Assembly (NCBI GenBank): GCA_963851405.1
Contig: CAWKPB010000001.1
Location: 1-64,000 of the forward strand
DNA: 64,000 bases
DNA from: JANPBY01 sp963851405
GTDB lineage: Bacteria; Actinomycetota; Actinomycetes; DATJPE01
Direction of reading: 5' to 3'
The first letter of the stretch is position 1, and each line of letters starts with the position of its first letter. The translations under genes were made by a program, and so were the position numbers. The notes beneath the pieces are model-generated. The model worked only from the letters and a program-made list of their open reading frames with translations, ran no database searches and was not told where the DNA came from. Positions 28,930-36,990 of the stretch are shown here, in pieces.

Positions 28930-30207
28930 TTATGCCGCGCTAGCCACCACGCGGTGCAACCCGCCGTCGAGCGTCACCGCCCACAACTCGCCCTTGCCTG
29001 TCTCACCAAAGGAGGCCAGTTGGTAGGCCTTTACCCCGCCGACGCGCACGCGCGTCCCCTTGCCGTACACGAACAAGTCGCCGGTTGCGAAGTCGCCAAA
29101 CACATAGAGACCGCCTAACCGCGAGGCGTACTTCTTTCCTCGGTAGACGTAGCCACCAGTGATGGATTCGCCAACGGAATGGCTGTAATTCAGGGTCGGG
29201 TCGTGGTACTTCACGCCGGACTTACATCGACTGGCCTTGAAGATCGTGCGGCCTTCCCGACACGACCAGCCGAGGTTCCATCCCTTGGCGCCGTAAGGAA
29301 CGCGGGTCACTTCCTCGCGTGCGTCCTGACCGACGTCGGCCAGCCAGAGGTCTCCGTTCTTCTTGTCGACGCTGAATCGCCACACGTTTCGGACCCCGTA
29401 GGCCCAGATCGCACCGCGCGCGCCTCCTGGCTTCGCGTAGGGGTTGGAGGGGGGAATGCAGTAGTGCTTCGAGCCGCAGAACTTGCGCGGGTTGATTCGA
29501 AGGATCTTTCCGCTGAGCGTCCTTCGGTCCTGACCATTGGCGAAGGGGTCGCCCGAGCCGCCGCCATCCCCGGTTGCGATGTAGAGCTTCCCGTCGCGGC
29601 CAAACGCGAGCATGCCGCCGTTGTGATTGGTGTAGGTGGGGTGCTTGATCCGGATGACCTTCTTCTCACTCCCGGACTTCGCCTTGGATGACGTTGCGGA
29701 GCGCGCGGTGAAACGCGATACCTGGAGTGCGCCCGAGGCCTTTGTGTAACTGACCCAGAAATGCCGGTCGGTCTTGAACGTCGGAGAGAAGGCCAAACCC
29801 AGCAAACCCTGCTCACCACCATCGAGGACGCGACCGGTGATGGACAGATAGGGAGTGCTGCGGGTCTTCCCGTTGTTGACAATCTTGATCCGGCCGGCCT
29901 GCTCGACGACGAACAGGCGGGACACGCCGTCCGCCGCAGCGGTCACGAAGAGCGGACGAGCGAGTCCGCCAGTCACCTTCTTCAGCCGAAGCGACACTGC
30001 TTGCGGGTCGGCGGATTGGGCGGCGGGCAATCCAGGAGACTTGACCACCGACGCCAGTGCCACCTCGGCCTGTGGACCTGGGTCCACAGCCGCCGGCGCA
30101 GCGCGTGCGGGGGCCGCGACGGCCACGGCCAGAGCTGCCGTCGCCAGAGCCAGGGCCGCAAGGGACAAGGGGGTGGCTCGATGCCTGTGATTACGTCGCA
30201 AGAGCAT
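28930..30207 (-). CDS. Secreted PQQ-type sugar dehydrogenase (glucose/sorbosone dehydrogenase family)
   Basis: About 425 aa with a clear signal peptide (RRNHRHRATPL, a long Ala-rich hydrophobic core, then ARAAPAAVDPG) and a six-bladed beta-propeller of the soluble glucose dehydrogenase/sorbosone dehydrogenase type: RPLFVTAAADGVSRLFVVEQ, GEQGLLGLAFSP, NHNGGMLAFGRDGKLYIATG (propeller His and Asp), YGVRNVWRF and ITGGYVYRGK. It probably oxidises a sugar or similar substrate extracellularly using PQQ; the real substrate is unknown. ATG 30207 is preferred (AAGGTG about 7 bases upstream); GTG 30216 is in frame. Confidence 0.82.
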   Translation of the reverse strand: MLLRRNHRHRATPLSLAALALATAALAVAVAAPARAAPAAVDPGPQAEVALASVVKSPGLPAAQSADPQAVSLRLKKVTGGLARPLFVTAAADGVSRLFVVEQAGRIKIVNNGKTRSTPYLSITGRVLDGGEQGLLGLAFSPTFKTDRHFWVSYTKASGALQVSRFTARSATSSKAKSGSEKKVIRIKHPTYTNHNGGMLAFGRDGKLYIATGDGGGSGDPFANGQDRRTLSGKILRINPRKFCGSKHYCIPPSNPYAKPGGARGAIWAYGVRNVWRFSVDKKNGDLWLADVGQDAREEVTRVPYGAKGWNLGWSCREGRTIFKASRCKSGVKYHDPTLNYSHSVGESITGGYVYRGKKYASRLGGLYVFGDFATGDLFVYGKGTRVRVGGVKAYQLASFGETGKGELWAVTLDGGLHRVVASAA

Positions 30208-30275
30208 GTTCAGCACCTTACGTGCGTCGACACACTTCGAGACCGATGAATAGAGCCATGCGAGTCCTTCGGCAT

Positions 30276-30315
30276 CGACTCCCGCTCAGCTGGTAGCGAC
30301 TCCCGCTCGGCTGGT
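30276..30315. repeat. Two-copy direct repeat, 21-bp period
   Basis: CGACTCCCGCTCAGCTGGT at 30276-30294 and CGACTCCCGCTCGGCTGGT at 30297-30315 differ at one base. They lie upstream of the secreted dehydrogenase start and downstream of the AlkD-like stop, so they could be regulator-binding half sites or a chance duplication. Confidence 0.7.
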
Positions 30316-30365
30316 CCTCCACACGTGCGGGTCGGTCACACGCCGGACCCTCGACCGATGCTCGG

Positions 30366-31061
30366 TCAGCTGATGTGGCGCAGCGCCTCACGCCGGGTGA
30401 GGCCCGACATGCGCTCAGCCTCCGCGCCGACGTAGGCCTCAACCCAAACCGGCTCGATTCGAGCCACCTCGCGAAGCGCCCACCCGCAGGCCTTCCGCAA
30501 CCAGAACTCCGGGCGTTCGAGGTTCGGGTCGAGACAGGCACTGAGAACAGCGAGGTCAACATCACTTCCGGCCCCGAGTTGGGACAGCACGGCAGTGCGC
30601 CGAAGCCACAGGTCGTCGTCAGCCGCCCACGACTCCACGACGGGGTTCAGTTCAACTGGATAGGCCCGGCGAAGCGGGCTCACCAGTCGGCCGGCCACCC
30701 AGTCGACGAGATCCCACCAACCTCCGCTGACCACCAGGTGCTCGTATAGGCCGATGACGTCGGGATCACGCCAGGCACCGGCTGATCGATGTCCTGCCAG
30801 GACGAGGGCGGCGTATCGCTCCTCCCGATGTACAGCGCAGTCGTAGAGCGAGCGCACCGTCGCATCCCAGACCAAGCGGTTTCCGGGTGGGAGCTCATCG
30901 ATGGCCTGCCGGGTGACGCGCCGCACCATCGGAAGTCGAACGCCTAGGTAGGGCATTTTCGACTTCATGTAGGCCTGCATGCGCGGCGCTCGCTCAGACT
31001 CGGCTGCCCCCGCCAGTGAGCGCCGGATCGCCTCGATGAGCATGGGGTCAGCGGCAGTCAT
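30366..31061 (-). CDS. DNA alkylation repair (AlkD-like) HEAT-repeat protein
   Basis: 231-aa all-helical protein of the AlkC/AlkD-type family. Visible blocks are MQAYMKSKMPYLGVRLPMVRRV, GGWWDLVDWVAGRLV and EFWLRKACGWALREVARIEP, where Trp/Asp and Arg residues of the DNA-binding groove are conserved. Relatives with glycosylase activity excise positively charged alkylated bases; activity here is inferred. ATG 31061 shares its A with the last base of the CCA end of tRNA-Val(CAC), so translation begins with almost no leader unless a downstream start (ATG 31043) is used. Confidence 0.78.
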   Translation of the reverse strand: MTAADPMLIEAIRRSLAGAAESERAPRMQAYMKSKMPYLGVRLPMVRRVTRQAIDELPPGNRLVWDATVRSLYDCAVHREERYAALVLAGHRSAGAWRDPDVIGLYEHLVVSGGWWDLVDWVAGRLVSPLRRAYPVELNPVVESWAADDDLWLRRTAVLSQLGAGSDVDLAVLSACLDPNLERPEFWLRKACGWALREVARIEPVWVEAYVGAEAERMSGLTRREALRHIS

Positions 31062-31135
31062 GGTGGGCGATACTGGGTTCGAACCAGTGACCTCCTCGGT
31101 GTGAACGAGGCGCTCTACCACTGAGCCAATCGCCC
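31061..31135 (-). tRNA. tRNA-Val (anticodon CAC)
   Basis: Cloverleaf: acceptor GGGCGAT paired with ATCGCCC, D arm GCTC...GAGC, anticodon arm CCTCG-TTCACAC-CGAGG with anticodon CAC, T arm ACTGG-TTCGAAC-CCAGT, discriminator A and an encoded CCA end. It reads the Val codon GUG, abundant in a high-G+C genome. Confidence 0.96.
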
Positions 31136-31184
31136 GTTGAGCGGCTTCATCGCAACGCCGCAACGGCCGCTGAAGACTACCGGA

Positions 31185-31664
31185 TCACGGAACCACCGAT
31201 TGGACCCAGGACTCGAGTCCGGTCGTCGGTCCTCCGGGGAGCCAGCTCGGGACGCCGAAGACGATCAAATACGCCAAGACGGCCAAGGCGACGATCACCA
31301 CACAGCCAAGTCCGATGAGCAGGCGCACCCATAGTGGCTGCCGAACCGCCCAGTGGGTCCAGGCCATGACGCGCACGCGAGCGAACTCCAACAACCGCTG
31401 GGCCCAGGTGAACTCCGAGGCCAGGATGGCCAAGCCCGCGAAGATGATCAGCCACCCCGGGCCGGGCAGGGGAAGCAGGATGATGCCGACCACGATGACG
31501 GCGGCACCCACGACGCCAACGACAGCGCGGTAGATCAGATGAGTGGTGCGCGTCCGCCGGAAGTAGCGGTCTCGGATCCCTGGCGGCGGTCCGGCTGCGG
31601 TGGAACTGCGTTCCAGGCTGATCGAGGCAGCAGCCTCGTCGTTGGGAACGTCCTGATGTGCCAC
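31185..31664 (-). CDS. TIGR02611 family PGPGW membrane protein
   Basis: 159-aa integral membrane protein with three to four helices and the family hallmark LLPLPGPGWLIIFAGLAIL. It continues FTWAQRLLEFARVRV, also typical. Function is unknown; the family is confined largely to actinobacteria. It is upstream of tRNA-Val(CAC) on the same strand and divergent from the SsgA-like gene. Confidence 0.82.
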   Translation of the reverse strand: MAHQDVPNDEAAASISLERSSTAAGPPPGIRDRYFRRTRTTHLIYRAVVGVVGAAVIVVGIILLPLPGPGWLIIFAGLAILASEFTWAQRLLEFARVRVMAWTHWAVRQPLWVRLLIGLGCVVIVALAVLAYLIVFGVPSWLPGGPTTGLESWVQSVVP

Positions 31665-31783
31665 GGCTCACACCCTAAGTGGGGATCCAACCGGGCTGGC
31701 GCGACATCTGAGTGACGACCCCGAAGCTGCGAAGCCAGGCCTCACCGGTTCGGGACTTGCCCGCCACAACCAGGAGACATGCG

Positions 31784-32200
31784 TTGAACGCGTCAGCACG
31801 CCTCACCCAAGACCTCGGCTTGCGCCTGGTCGTCGCAGACGCGCAGACCCTGCCGGTCGAAGCGGCCCTGACCTATGACCCCGCCGACCCGTACGCCGTG
31901 ACTGCCGTCTTCCACGCAGACGACTCCGACTCCGTCACCTGGACCTTCGGCCGGGACCTGTTGCATGCCGGACTGAGCGCGATGAGTGGCTACGGCGACG
32001 TCGGCGTCTGGCCCTCAACGTCCGACGGCCAGCCAGTCGTGTGCATCACGCTGTGCTCCCCCTCTGGCCAAGCTCTTCTCGAGGCGTCACGGTCCGAAGT
32101 GGAAGCGTTCATCGCGGCAACCCACGAAAGGGTGCCCTTCGGCGCCGAATCGCAGCACTTGGATATCGAGGGCGCCTTGGAGCACCTGCTCGCGGGCTGA
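31784..32200 (+). CDS. SsgA-like (SsgB-type) sporulation/cell-division regulator
   Basis: 138-aa protein of the SsgA family: LRLVVADAQTLPVEAALTYDPADPYAV, VTWTFGRDLLHAGL and a C-terminal AHL-type helix. Family members recruit or position FtsZ and control septation during sporulation in streptomycetes, and SsgB is the most widespread member. Start TTG 31784 is supported by AGGAGA 6-7 bases upstream; the nearby ATG 31779 is out of frame and reaches a stop after two codons. It is transcribed alone and convergent with pabC. Confidence 0.85.
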   Translation: MNASARLTQDLGLRLVVADAQTLPVEAALTYDPADPYAVTAVFHADDSDSVTWTFGRDLLHAGLSAMSGYGDVGVWPSTSDGQPVVCITLCSPSGQALLEASRSEVEAFIAATHERVPFGAESQHLDIEGALEHLLAG

Positions 32201-32226
32201 CTCGACCAATAGCCGCTGGGGCTTGC

Positions 32227-33048
32227 TCAGGGGTCGTTCGATCGCGCGGCCTCGGAGGCGAACACGGCCATGGCCGCGGCGGTCACCGGGCCAGGCGCAG
32301 CAATAGCCCGTCCGTCGATGCTGTGCACGGGGTGGACGTCCCGGGTCGAGGACGTCAGGGCGATCTCACTGGTCCCCGCCAGGTCTGCCTCAGTCAGTGG
32401 GGCTTCGATCGCGTTGCACCATTCGAGGAGCAGTTCGCGGGTCACCCCGGCTAGGCATCCCGAACTGAGGGGCGGGGTGACGAGCGCACCGTCGCGGACG
32501 ATGAAGATGTTGCTGCCGGTGCCCTCGCAGACTTGACCCACGGTGTTGAGGAACAGCGCCTCAGAGGCGCCCTGATCATGGGCGTACCGAAGCGCCACCA
32601 CGTTCTCCGCGTACGACGTGGTCTTGACCCCTGCCACGGCCGATCGCTCGTTCCGCCGCCAAGGAACGGTGGCCAACGCCGTGGACGCTGGCCACACCGT
32701 GGCAGCCGAGCAGGCGATGAACACCGTCGCCGGCGAGGCGTTGCGGGCGGTCCCCAATGGGCCGGTGCCGCCGGTCACGGTGATCCGCAGGCGACCGACG
32801 TCCTCCTTACGGTTGGCGCCAAGAACACGGCTGATCGACTCGCGGATCTGAGCCTCGTCCGGATGAGACAGCCCCAGCGCGTTCGCAGATCGAGTCAGCC
32901 GAGCCAGGTGGCGGGTCAGCGCGAACGGCTGGCCCTCGACCACGCGCATGGTTTCGAAGACCCCGTCCCCAACCGTGAAGCCGTGGTCGAACGCGGACAC
33001 CCGAGCCGACTGGTCGTCAACCAGCTTCCCGTCCAGCCATGCCTTCAT
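32227..33048 (-). CDS. pabC: Class IV aminotransferase, probable 4-amino-4-deoxychorismate lyase
   Basis: 273-aa PLP enzyme of fold type IV, related to branched-chain aminotransferases: AFDHGFTVGDGVFETMRV near the N-terminus, the lysine-bearing segment AGVKTTSYAENVVALRYA, EGTGSNIFIVRDG and GCLAGVTRELLLEW. Directly after a pabB-type gene (ATGA overlap at 33045-33048), the likely reaction is removal of pyruvate from aminodeoxychorismate to give p-aminobenzoate for folate. D-amino acid or branched-chain aminotransferase activity cannot be ruled out from sequence alone. Confidence 0.82.
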   Translation of the reverse strand: MKAWLDGKLVDDQSARVSAFDHGFTVGDGVFETMRVVEGQPFALTRHLARLTRSANALGLSHPDEAQIRESISRVLGANRKEDVGRLRITVTGGTGPLGTARNASPATVFIACSAATVWPASTALATVPWRRNERSAVAGVKTTSYAENVVALRYAHDQGASEALFLNTVGQVCEGTGSNIFIVRDGALVTPPLSSGCLAGVTRELLLEWCNAIEAPLTEADLAGTSEIALTSSTRDVHPVHSIDGRAIAAPGPVTAAAMAVFASEAARSNDP

Positions 33049-34109
33049 CGTTGCTCCTCGCCGTCGTCTGCCACGGGCCGATCCTGCGCGCTGGCCAACT
33101 CAATCAGTCGGGCCGCCTTCAACTCGGTCTCCTCCCACTCGGCCTGCGGGTCGGAACCCCAGGTGATGCCCGCCCCCGTGCCGAACTTCAGCATGCCGTC
33201 CTCGATCCAGAACGTCCGGATCGCGACAGCGAGCATGGCGGTGCGTCGCGTGGCGTCGACCCAGCCGACCGTTCCGCAGTACGGCCCTCTGGAGACGGGC
33301 TCCAGAGACTCGATGGTGACCAACGCCGAGGACTTGGGCGCGCCGGTCACAGACCCAGGAGGAAATGTCGCTTCGATCAAACCCGGCCATCCGACCTCGG
33401 GTCGCAACTCCCCGCTTACTGTCGAGACCAGGTGAACCAGCCCTGGATGCTCCTCGACGGCCAACAGCGACGGCACCTCGACCGATCCGGTTCGACAGAC
33501 CCGACTGAGGTCATTTCGGACGAGGTCGGCGATCATGACGTTCTCAGCCTCGTCCTTGGGGAGCAGACCCTCGCGAGTCGGTGCAGTGCCTTTGATCGGC
33601 CCGGATCGAACCTGGTCTCCCGCGCGGGACAAGAACAGCTCTGGAGACGCCGACACGATTCTCAGGTTGTGACTCGGAAGGTCGACGACACCCGCGTATG
33701 GGGCCGGATTACCACGCCCGAGCACGGCCGCTAGCGATGCGAGATCGGGTGCGTCGGGCAACGCGGCTGAGAGGACCCTGCAGATGTTGGCCTGATAGAC
33801 CGACCCCGCGGCGATGGCCGCGCGGACGTCCTCGACGGCCCGCACATACTGGCTTCTGCCCATCGACGTCGCCCACGACCCAGGGTCAGGGCCACGCCAC
33901 TTCCCCCGTTCTGGAAGCGAGGCTGCGGGGCGCACATCGCCAAACCTGGCGCAGGTGACCACCCCCTCGTAGGAGATAGACACCGCCCACCATCCGTCGC
34001 TGTCCAGAGCGGCAAGGTCGCCGGTCACATCCTCCAAGCGCGTGGCCAGCCAGCCATCGAAGAAGGCGAAGGGCTCGCCCGCTCGACCGTCGGCAGCCAG
34101 AGGTGTCAC
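33045..34109 (-). CDS. pabB: Chorismate-binding enzyme, probable aminodeoxychorismate synthase component I
   Basis: 354-aa chorismate-utilising enzyme. The catalytic core is complete: SPELFLSRAGDQVRSGPIKGTAPT, AENVMIADLVRNDLSRVC, FPPGSVTGAPKSSAL and YCGTVGW...GTGAGITWGSDP. The PIKGT motif favours aminodeoxychorismate synthase over anthranilate synthase. It is shorter than usual because the N-terminal TrpE-like domain is reduced to about 100 residues. The amidotransferase partner (PabA) is not in the window. It overlaps pabC and lies 17 bases after the arginase-family gene. Confidence 0.82.
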   Translation of the reverse strand: MTPLAADGRAGEPFAFFDGWLATRLEDVTGDLAALDSDGWWAVSISYEGVVTCARFGDVRPAASLPERGKWRGPDPGSWATSMGRSQYVRAVEDVRAAIAAGSVYQANICRVLSAALPDAPDLASLAAVLGRGNPAPYAGVVDLPSHNLRIVSASPELFLSRAGDQVRSGPIKGTAPTREGLLPKDEAENVMIADLVRNDLSRVCRTGSVEVPSLLAVEEHPGLVHLVSTVSGELRPEVGWPGLIEATFPPGSVTGAPKSSALVTIESLEPVSRGPYCGTVGWVDATRRTAMLAVAIRTFWIEDGMLKFGTGAGITWGSDPQAEWEETELKAARLIELASAQDRPVADDGEEQR

Positions 34110-34126
34110 GACGCGAGGCTAGGGCT

Positions 34127-35035
34127 TCAACGCAGGCGTCGGGCGAGACCAGCCGCTGCCTCTAGGACGGTCATGGCGGCCAGTCGTACGGTACGGCCGT
34201 CCGGGCCGTCCGCGGTCGCATCCACCTCGACCAGGTCAACGGCGCGTACGGACTGGTGTTGCGCGGCCACGAACGCTGCCTCCCTCATCTCGAATGCGCT
34301 CAGCCCACCTGGGACGCTCGATGGGCAGGCGGGCGCGACGGCGCGATCGCAAACTCCGAAATCGAGACTGACCAACACTCCACCGCCACCGCGCGACGCC
34401 AGATCGAGCCCATCTCGCAGACAGGGCGTGATGCCGCGGCTGGCCACCTCCGGACGCGGGGTGACACGGATTCCCCACGTCCGGGCGCGCTCTGCGTACA
34501 CGCGGCTGTTGACCCAGTCCGTGATTCCGATCTGGACGATGTGGTTGGGGGCCATACCGGCCTCAATAAGGCGCCGGACCGAGGACTCGTTGTTCTTCCC
34601 GTCCCGGACATCATGGAAGGCGTCCAACATGACTAGGCCGCCCTTGTGTAGCTGATCCCCGAACATTCCGCGGGCCACGGAATGGGTGATCGAGCCGTCG
34701 CCGCCGATCGCCACCACTAACCGTGAACGGCCGGCGAGGTCGGCCACCTCGGCCTCGGTCTCTGACTCGTCCTGATCAGGGTGCGGCACGTCACCCGCGT
34801 CCAGGGGGGCGAGCACCTCGATATCGGCTTCGTGCACGGAAGACCAGGTGCTGTAGTGCGCCAGCGCAGCCCGTACAGCCGGAGGCGTCGACTGTGCGTT
34901 GGTGGGGGCCAGGGACGTTCTGGAGGCTGGGATTCCCAGAATCGACAGGTCCACGGCGCGCAGGCCAGGCCCAGCACGCAGCCATGAGGAGGCGCGTGGC
35001 CACAGCGGGTCAGCGGCTCTGTCGTCGATGCTCAT
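34127..35035 (-). CDS. Arginase/agmatinase-fold protein lacking metal ligands
   Basis: 302-aa member of the ureohydrolase (arginase/agmatinase/formiminoglutamase) superfamily. Family positions can be aligned, but key manganese ligands are changed: GGDHS reads GGDGS (111-115), DAHxD reads DAFHD (138-142, His to Phe) and SxDxD reads SLDFG (223-227, Asp to Gly). Neighbouring conserved sequence (VRDGKNNESSVRRLIEAG, VCDRAVAPACPSSVPGGLSA) is intact, so the changes are not frameshifts. It is probably not a manganese hydrolase and may have a binding role or altered chemistry. It leads a minus-strand unit with pabB and pabC. Confidence 0.75.
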   Translation of the reverse strand: MSIDDRAADPLWPRASSWLRAGPGLRAVDLSILGIPASRTSLAPTNAQSTPPAVRAALAHYSTWSSVHEADIEVLAPLDAGDVPHPDQDESETEAEVADLAGRSRLVVAIGGDGSITHSVARGMFGDQLHKGGLVMLDAFHDVRDGKNNESSVRRLIEAGMAPNHIVQIGITDWVNSRVYAERARTWGIRVTPRPEVASRGITPCLRDGLDLASRGGGGVLVSLDFGVCDRAVAPACPSSVPGGLSAFEMREAAFVAAQHQSVRAVDLVEVDATADGPDGRTVRLAAMTVLEAAAGLARRLR

Positions 35036-35143
35036 CTCCTTGATGGTGCCTGTTCTGGCGCGTCCGCGCGTGGGCTTTGGAAGGCCACCATTCGATCGGC
35101 TAGGCTGGTCTCTCGCCTGCGGGACCTATGGTTGTCGCGGTTT

Positions 35144-35216
35144 GCGGACGTAGCGCAGTTGGTAGCGCGTCACCTTGCCAAGGTGAAGGTCGCGGGTTCG
35201 AACCCCGTCGTCCGCT
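35144..35216 (+). tRNA. tRNA-Gly (anticodon GCC)
   Basis: Acceptor GCGGACG pairs with CGTCCGC; anticodon arm TCACC-TTGCCAA-GGTGA gives anticodon GCC; T loop TTCGAAC. CCA is not encoded. First gene of a three-tRNA cluster. Confidence 0.96.
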
Positions 35217-35288
35217 CGGAGAGGCTTCATTCGATGGACGCGGAGTGGTCCCGGCCAGCCCGTGCACAGCGAAGTTGAGGTCCTTTGT

Positions 35289-35359
35289 GGTGGAGTGGCC
35301 GAGAGGCGAGGCAACGGCCTGCAAAGCCGTCTACACGGGTTCAAATCCCGTCTCCACCT
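35289..35359 (+). tRNA. tRNA-Cys (anticodon GCA)
   Basis: Acceptor GGTGGAG pairs with CTCCACC; anticodon arm ACGGC-CTGCAAA-GCCGT gives anticodon GCA; T loop TTCAAAT. CCA is not encoded. Middle gene of the tRNA cluster. Confidence 0.95.
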
Positions 35360-35396
35360 CGGTGGAGCGGACCCCGCTCCAGCACAGCACCATTAC

Positions 35397-35471
35397 GGGC
35401 GATTGGCGCAGTCTGGCTAGCGCGCTTCCTTGACACGGAAGAGGTCACAGGTTCAAGTCCTGTATCGCCCA
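35397..35471 (+). tRNA. tRNA-Val (anticodon GAC)
   Basis: Acceptor GGGCGAT pairs with ATCGCCC; anticodon arm CTTCC-TTGACAC-GGAAG gives anticodon GAC; T loop TTCAAGT. CCA is not fully encoded. Last gene of the cluster, 169 bases from the stop of the IS110-type transposase. Confidence 0.95.
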
Positions 35472-35516
35472 CCGACAAAGTTCCAGGTCAGAGCCTGTTT
35501 CCAGGACGACAAGGCC

Positions 35517-35543
35517 GTTCTGGGCCCACTACGGGCCCAGAAC
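35517..35543 (+). terminator. Perfect 11-bp hairpin after the tRNA cluster
   Basis: GTTCTGGGCCC, loop ACTAC, GGGCCCAGAAC: an 11-bp perfect stem 45 bases after tRNA-Val. No T tract follows, as is usual for high-G+C terminators. It may end the tRNA transcript, or shield it from transcription coming from the insertion element on the opposite strand. Confidence 0.55.
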
Positions 35544-35640
35544 GATCCAGAAACCGTCCCGCCGCAGAGGCACCGAGCGATGACTCCGAGGGCCACCTGG
35601 CCGCCGCCTGCGAAGCGAGCGAGAACGGTTCCCCTCTGTG

Positions 35641-36804
35641 TCAAGAAGCGGCTTCCGCGAGGCGTCTGGTCGGCGTAGCCTCGGTCGCGAACCCGGGTTG
35701 TGGCTTGTCCGAAGTGTTGGCTCTGGGGATCTGGTCAACCGCGCTGGCTGTGAGTGTCGCCCCCACCTGCCCTCCCGGGTTCGCCCTTGCCCGGTCCTCG
35801 ACCAAAGTGCGGAACACGACGTCGGACAGTCGCCGCTTGAGGCTGCGCAGGGCACCCATGTGGCCCTTCTGAGCGGCGAGCTTGCGCTCGTAGTAGGCCT
35901 TGCCGCGCGGGTCGTGACGCTTGTTCGCCATCGCGGCGATGTGTAGCGCGGAGTTCAGCCGACGGTTGCCGGCGCGCGACAACCGGTGTCGCACGATCTC
36001 GCCACTGGACGCCTCGATCGGTGCAGTCCCGGTGTAGGTGGCGAAGTGGTTGCTAGTCGCGAACCGGGACACGTTGCCGACCTCGCCGATGATGGTCGCT
36101 GCGGTGACCGCGGCGATCCCCACGATCTCGGTCAGATGCGTCCCGGTCGCAGCGACCGCCTCACCGAGCCGCGCCTCCATGGCCTTGATCTTGCGGTCGA
36201 AGACGACGACATCGTCGACGAGGTCGACCGCGAGCTGGCGGCGGGCCTTACCCACGGCATCACGCGGGCGCACGGTCGCGATCAGCGCCTTGGCCTGAAC
36301 GACTGTGAGGTGCTTGGGAGCCCCGGAAGCGATGAGCTGCATGAGGATCTGGTGCAGCCGGTTCATCGCTTGAGTGCGTGAGCGGACCAGGTCGCGGCGG
36401 CGCTCGGACATCAACTTCAACGCGACCGTCTCATCATCGAGGCTGACCTCGCGCAGCCCCGGGCTGCGCAGACCGACCACCGCGACCGCGTGCGCGTCCG
36501 CCGGGTCGTTCTTGCGACCATGACCGGTATCCATGGCGCGGACCCGCGTCGACAACTTCGCCGGCACGTCGAGGACCCGCTCACCATCAGACACCAGACG
36601 CTGCGCGAGATGCAGACCGACACCGGTCGCGCCCTCGATCACCCAGATCCGGTCTGGCCACTTCCTCGCCAGCGCGCGCATCTCTCGATACCCGGCCGTC
36701 GAGTTGTCGAATCGACCCGTGGCCAGCGTCTTCTCCGACGCGTTGATCACCTCGATCGTGTTCGACCGCTTCGCCGGATCCACACCGATCAGCACTGCAC
36801 CCAT
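35641..36804 (-). CDS. IS110-family transposase (DEDD type)
   Basis: About 387-aa transposase. The N-terminal RuvC-like DEDD domain shows IGVDPAKRSNTIEV, VIEGATGVG and the conserved GRKNDPADAHAVA. The C-terminal Tnp domain shows LTEIVGIAAVTAATIIGEV and YTGTAPIEASSGEIVRHRLSRAGNRRLNSAL, including the Ser of the ASSG motif that is catalytic in characterised members. It appears intact. ATG 36804 has GGAG about 6 bases upstream; GTG 36816 is also in frame. Its unrelated neighbours and its place beside a tRNA cluster mark it as mobile. Confidence 0.92.
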   Translation of the reverse strand: MGAVLIGVDPAKRSNTIEVINASEKTLATGRFDNSTAGYREMRALARKWPDRIWVIEGATGVGLHLAQRLVSDGERVLDVPAKLSTRVRAMDTGHGRKNDPADAHAVAVVGLRSPGLREVSLDDETVALKLMSERRRDLVRSRTQAMNRLHQILMQLIASGAPKHLTVVQAKALIATVRPRDAVGKARRQLAVDLVDDVVVFDRKIKAMEARLGEAVAATGTHLTEIVGIAAVTAATIIGEVGNVSRFATSNHFATYTGTAPIEASSGEIVRHRLSRAGNRRLNSALHIAAMANKRHDPRGKAYYERKLAAQKGHMGALRSLKRRLSDVVFRTLVEDRARANPGGQVGATLTASAVDQIPRANTSDKPQPGFATEATPTRRLAEAAS

Positions 36805-36990
36805 CCCGCACTCCACTCATCGAAGGAGAGACGGGAGGGCATGCCTACCTCGGGCGACGCAGACCCCTCTTGAGCCACTTCCCGTCCACGGTGGCCGGCA
36901 GGACGCACTCCGTTCTGGAGCCACACGAATCACTCGTGAGCAGGCACTTCAAGAGCGACCCGCCGACCACCTGACCCCCAGCCTGGCCCG
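35641..36990 (-). mobile_element. IS110-type insertion sequence, ends not defined
   Basis: The element must include the transposase gene and probably part of the flanking noncoding DNA (about 228 bases upstream of the start, 169 bases downstream of the stop). IS110 elements usually lack long terminal inverted repeats and I could not see clear ends, so the right boundary given is an estimate. In studied IS110 members a noncoding RNA that selects target and donor is made from the noncoding end next to the transposase. Confidence 0.4.

Noticed and set aside
35144..35471. tRNA cluster as an integration site of a genomic island
   Set aside because: No tyrosine or serine integrase and no partial tRNA duplicate was seen; only an IS110-type element lies next to it.
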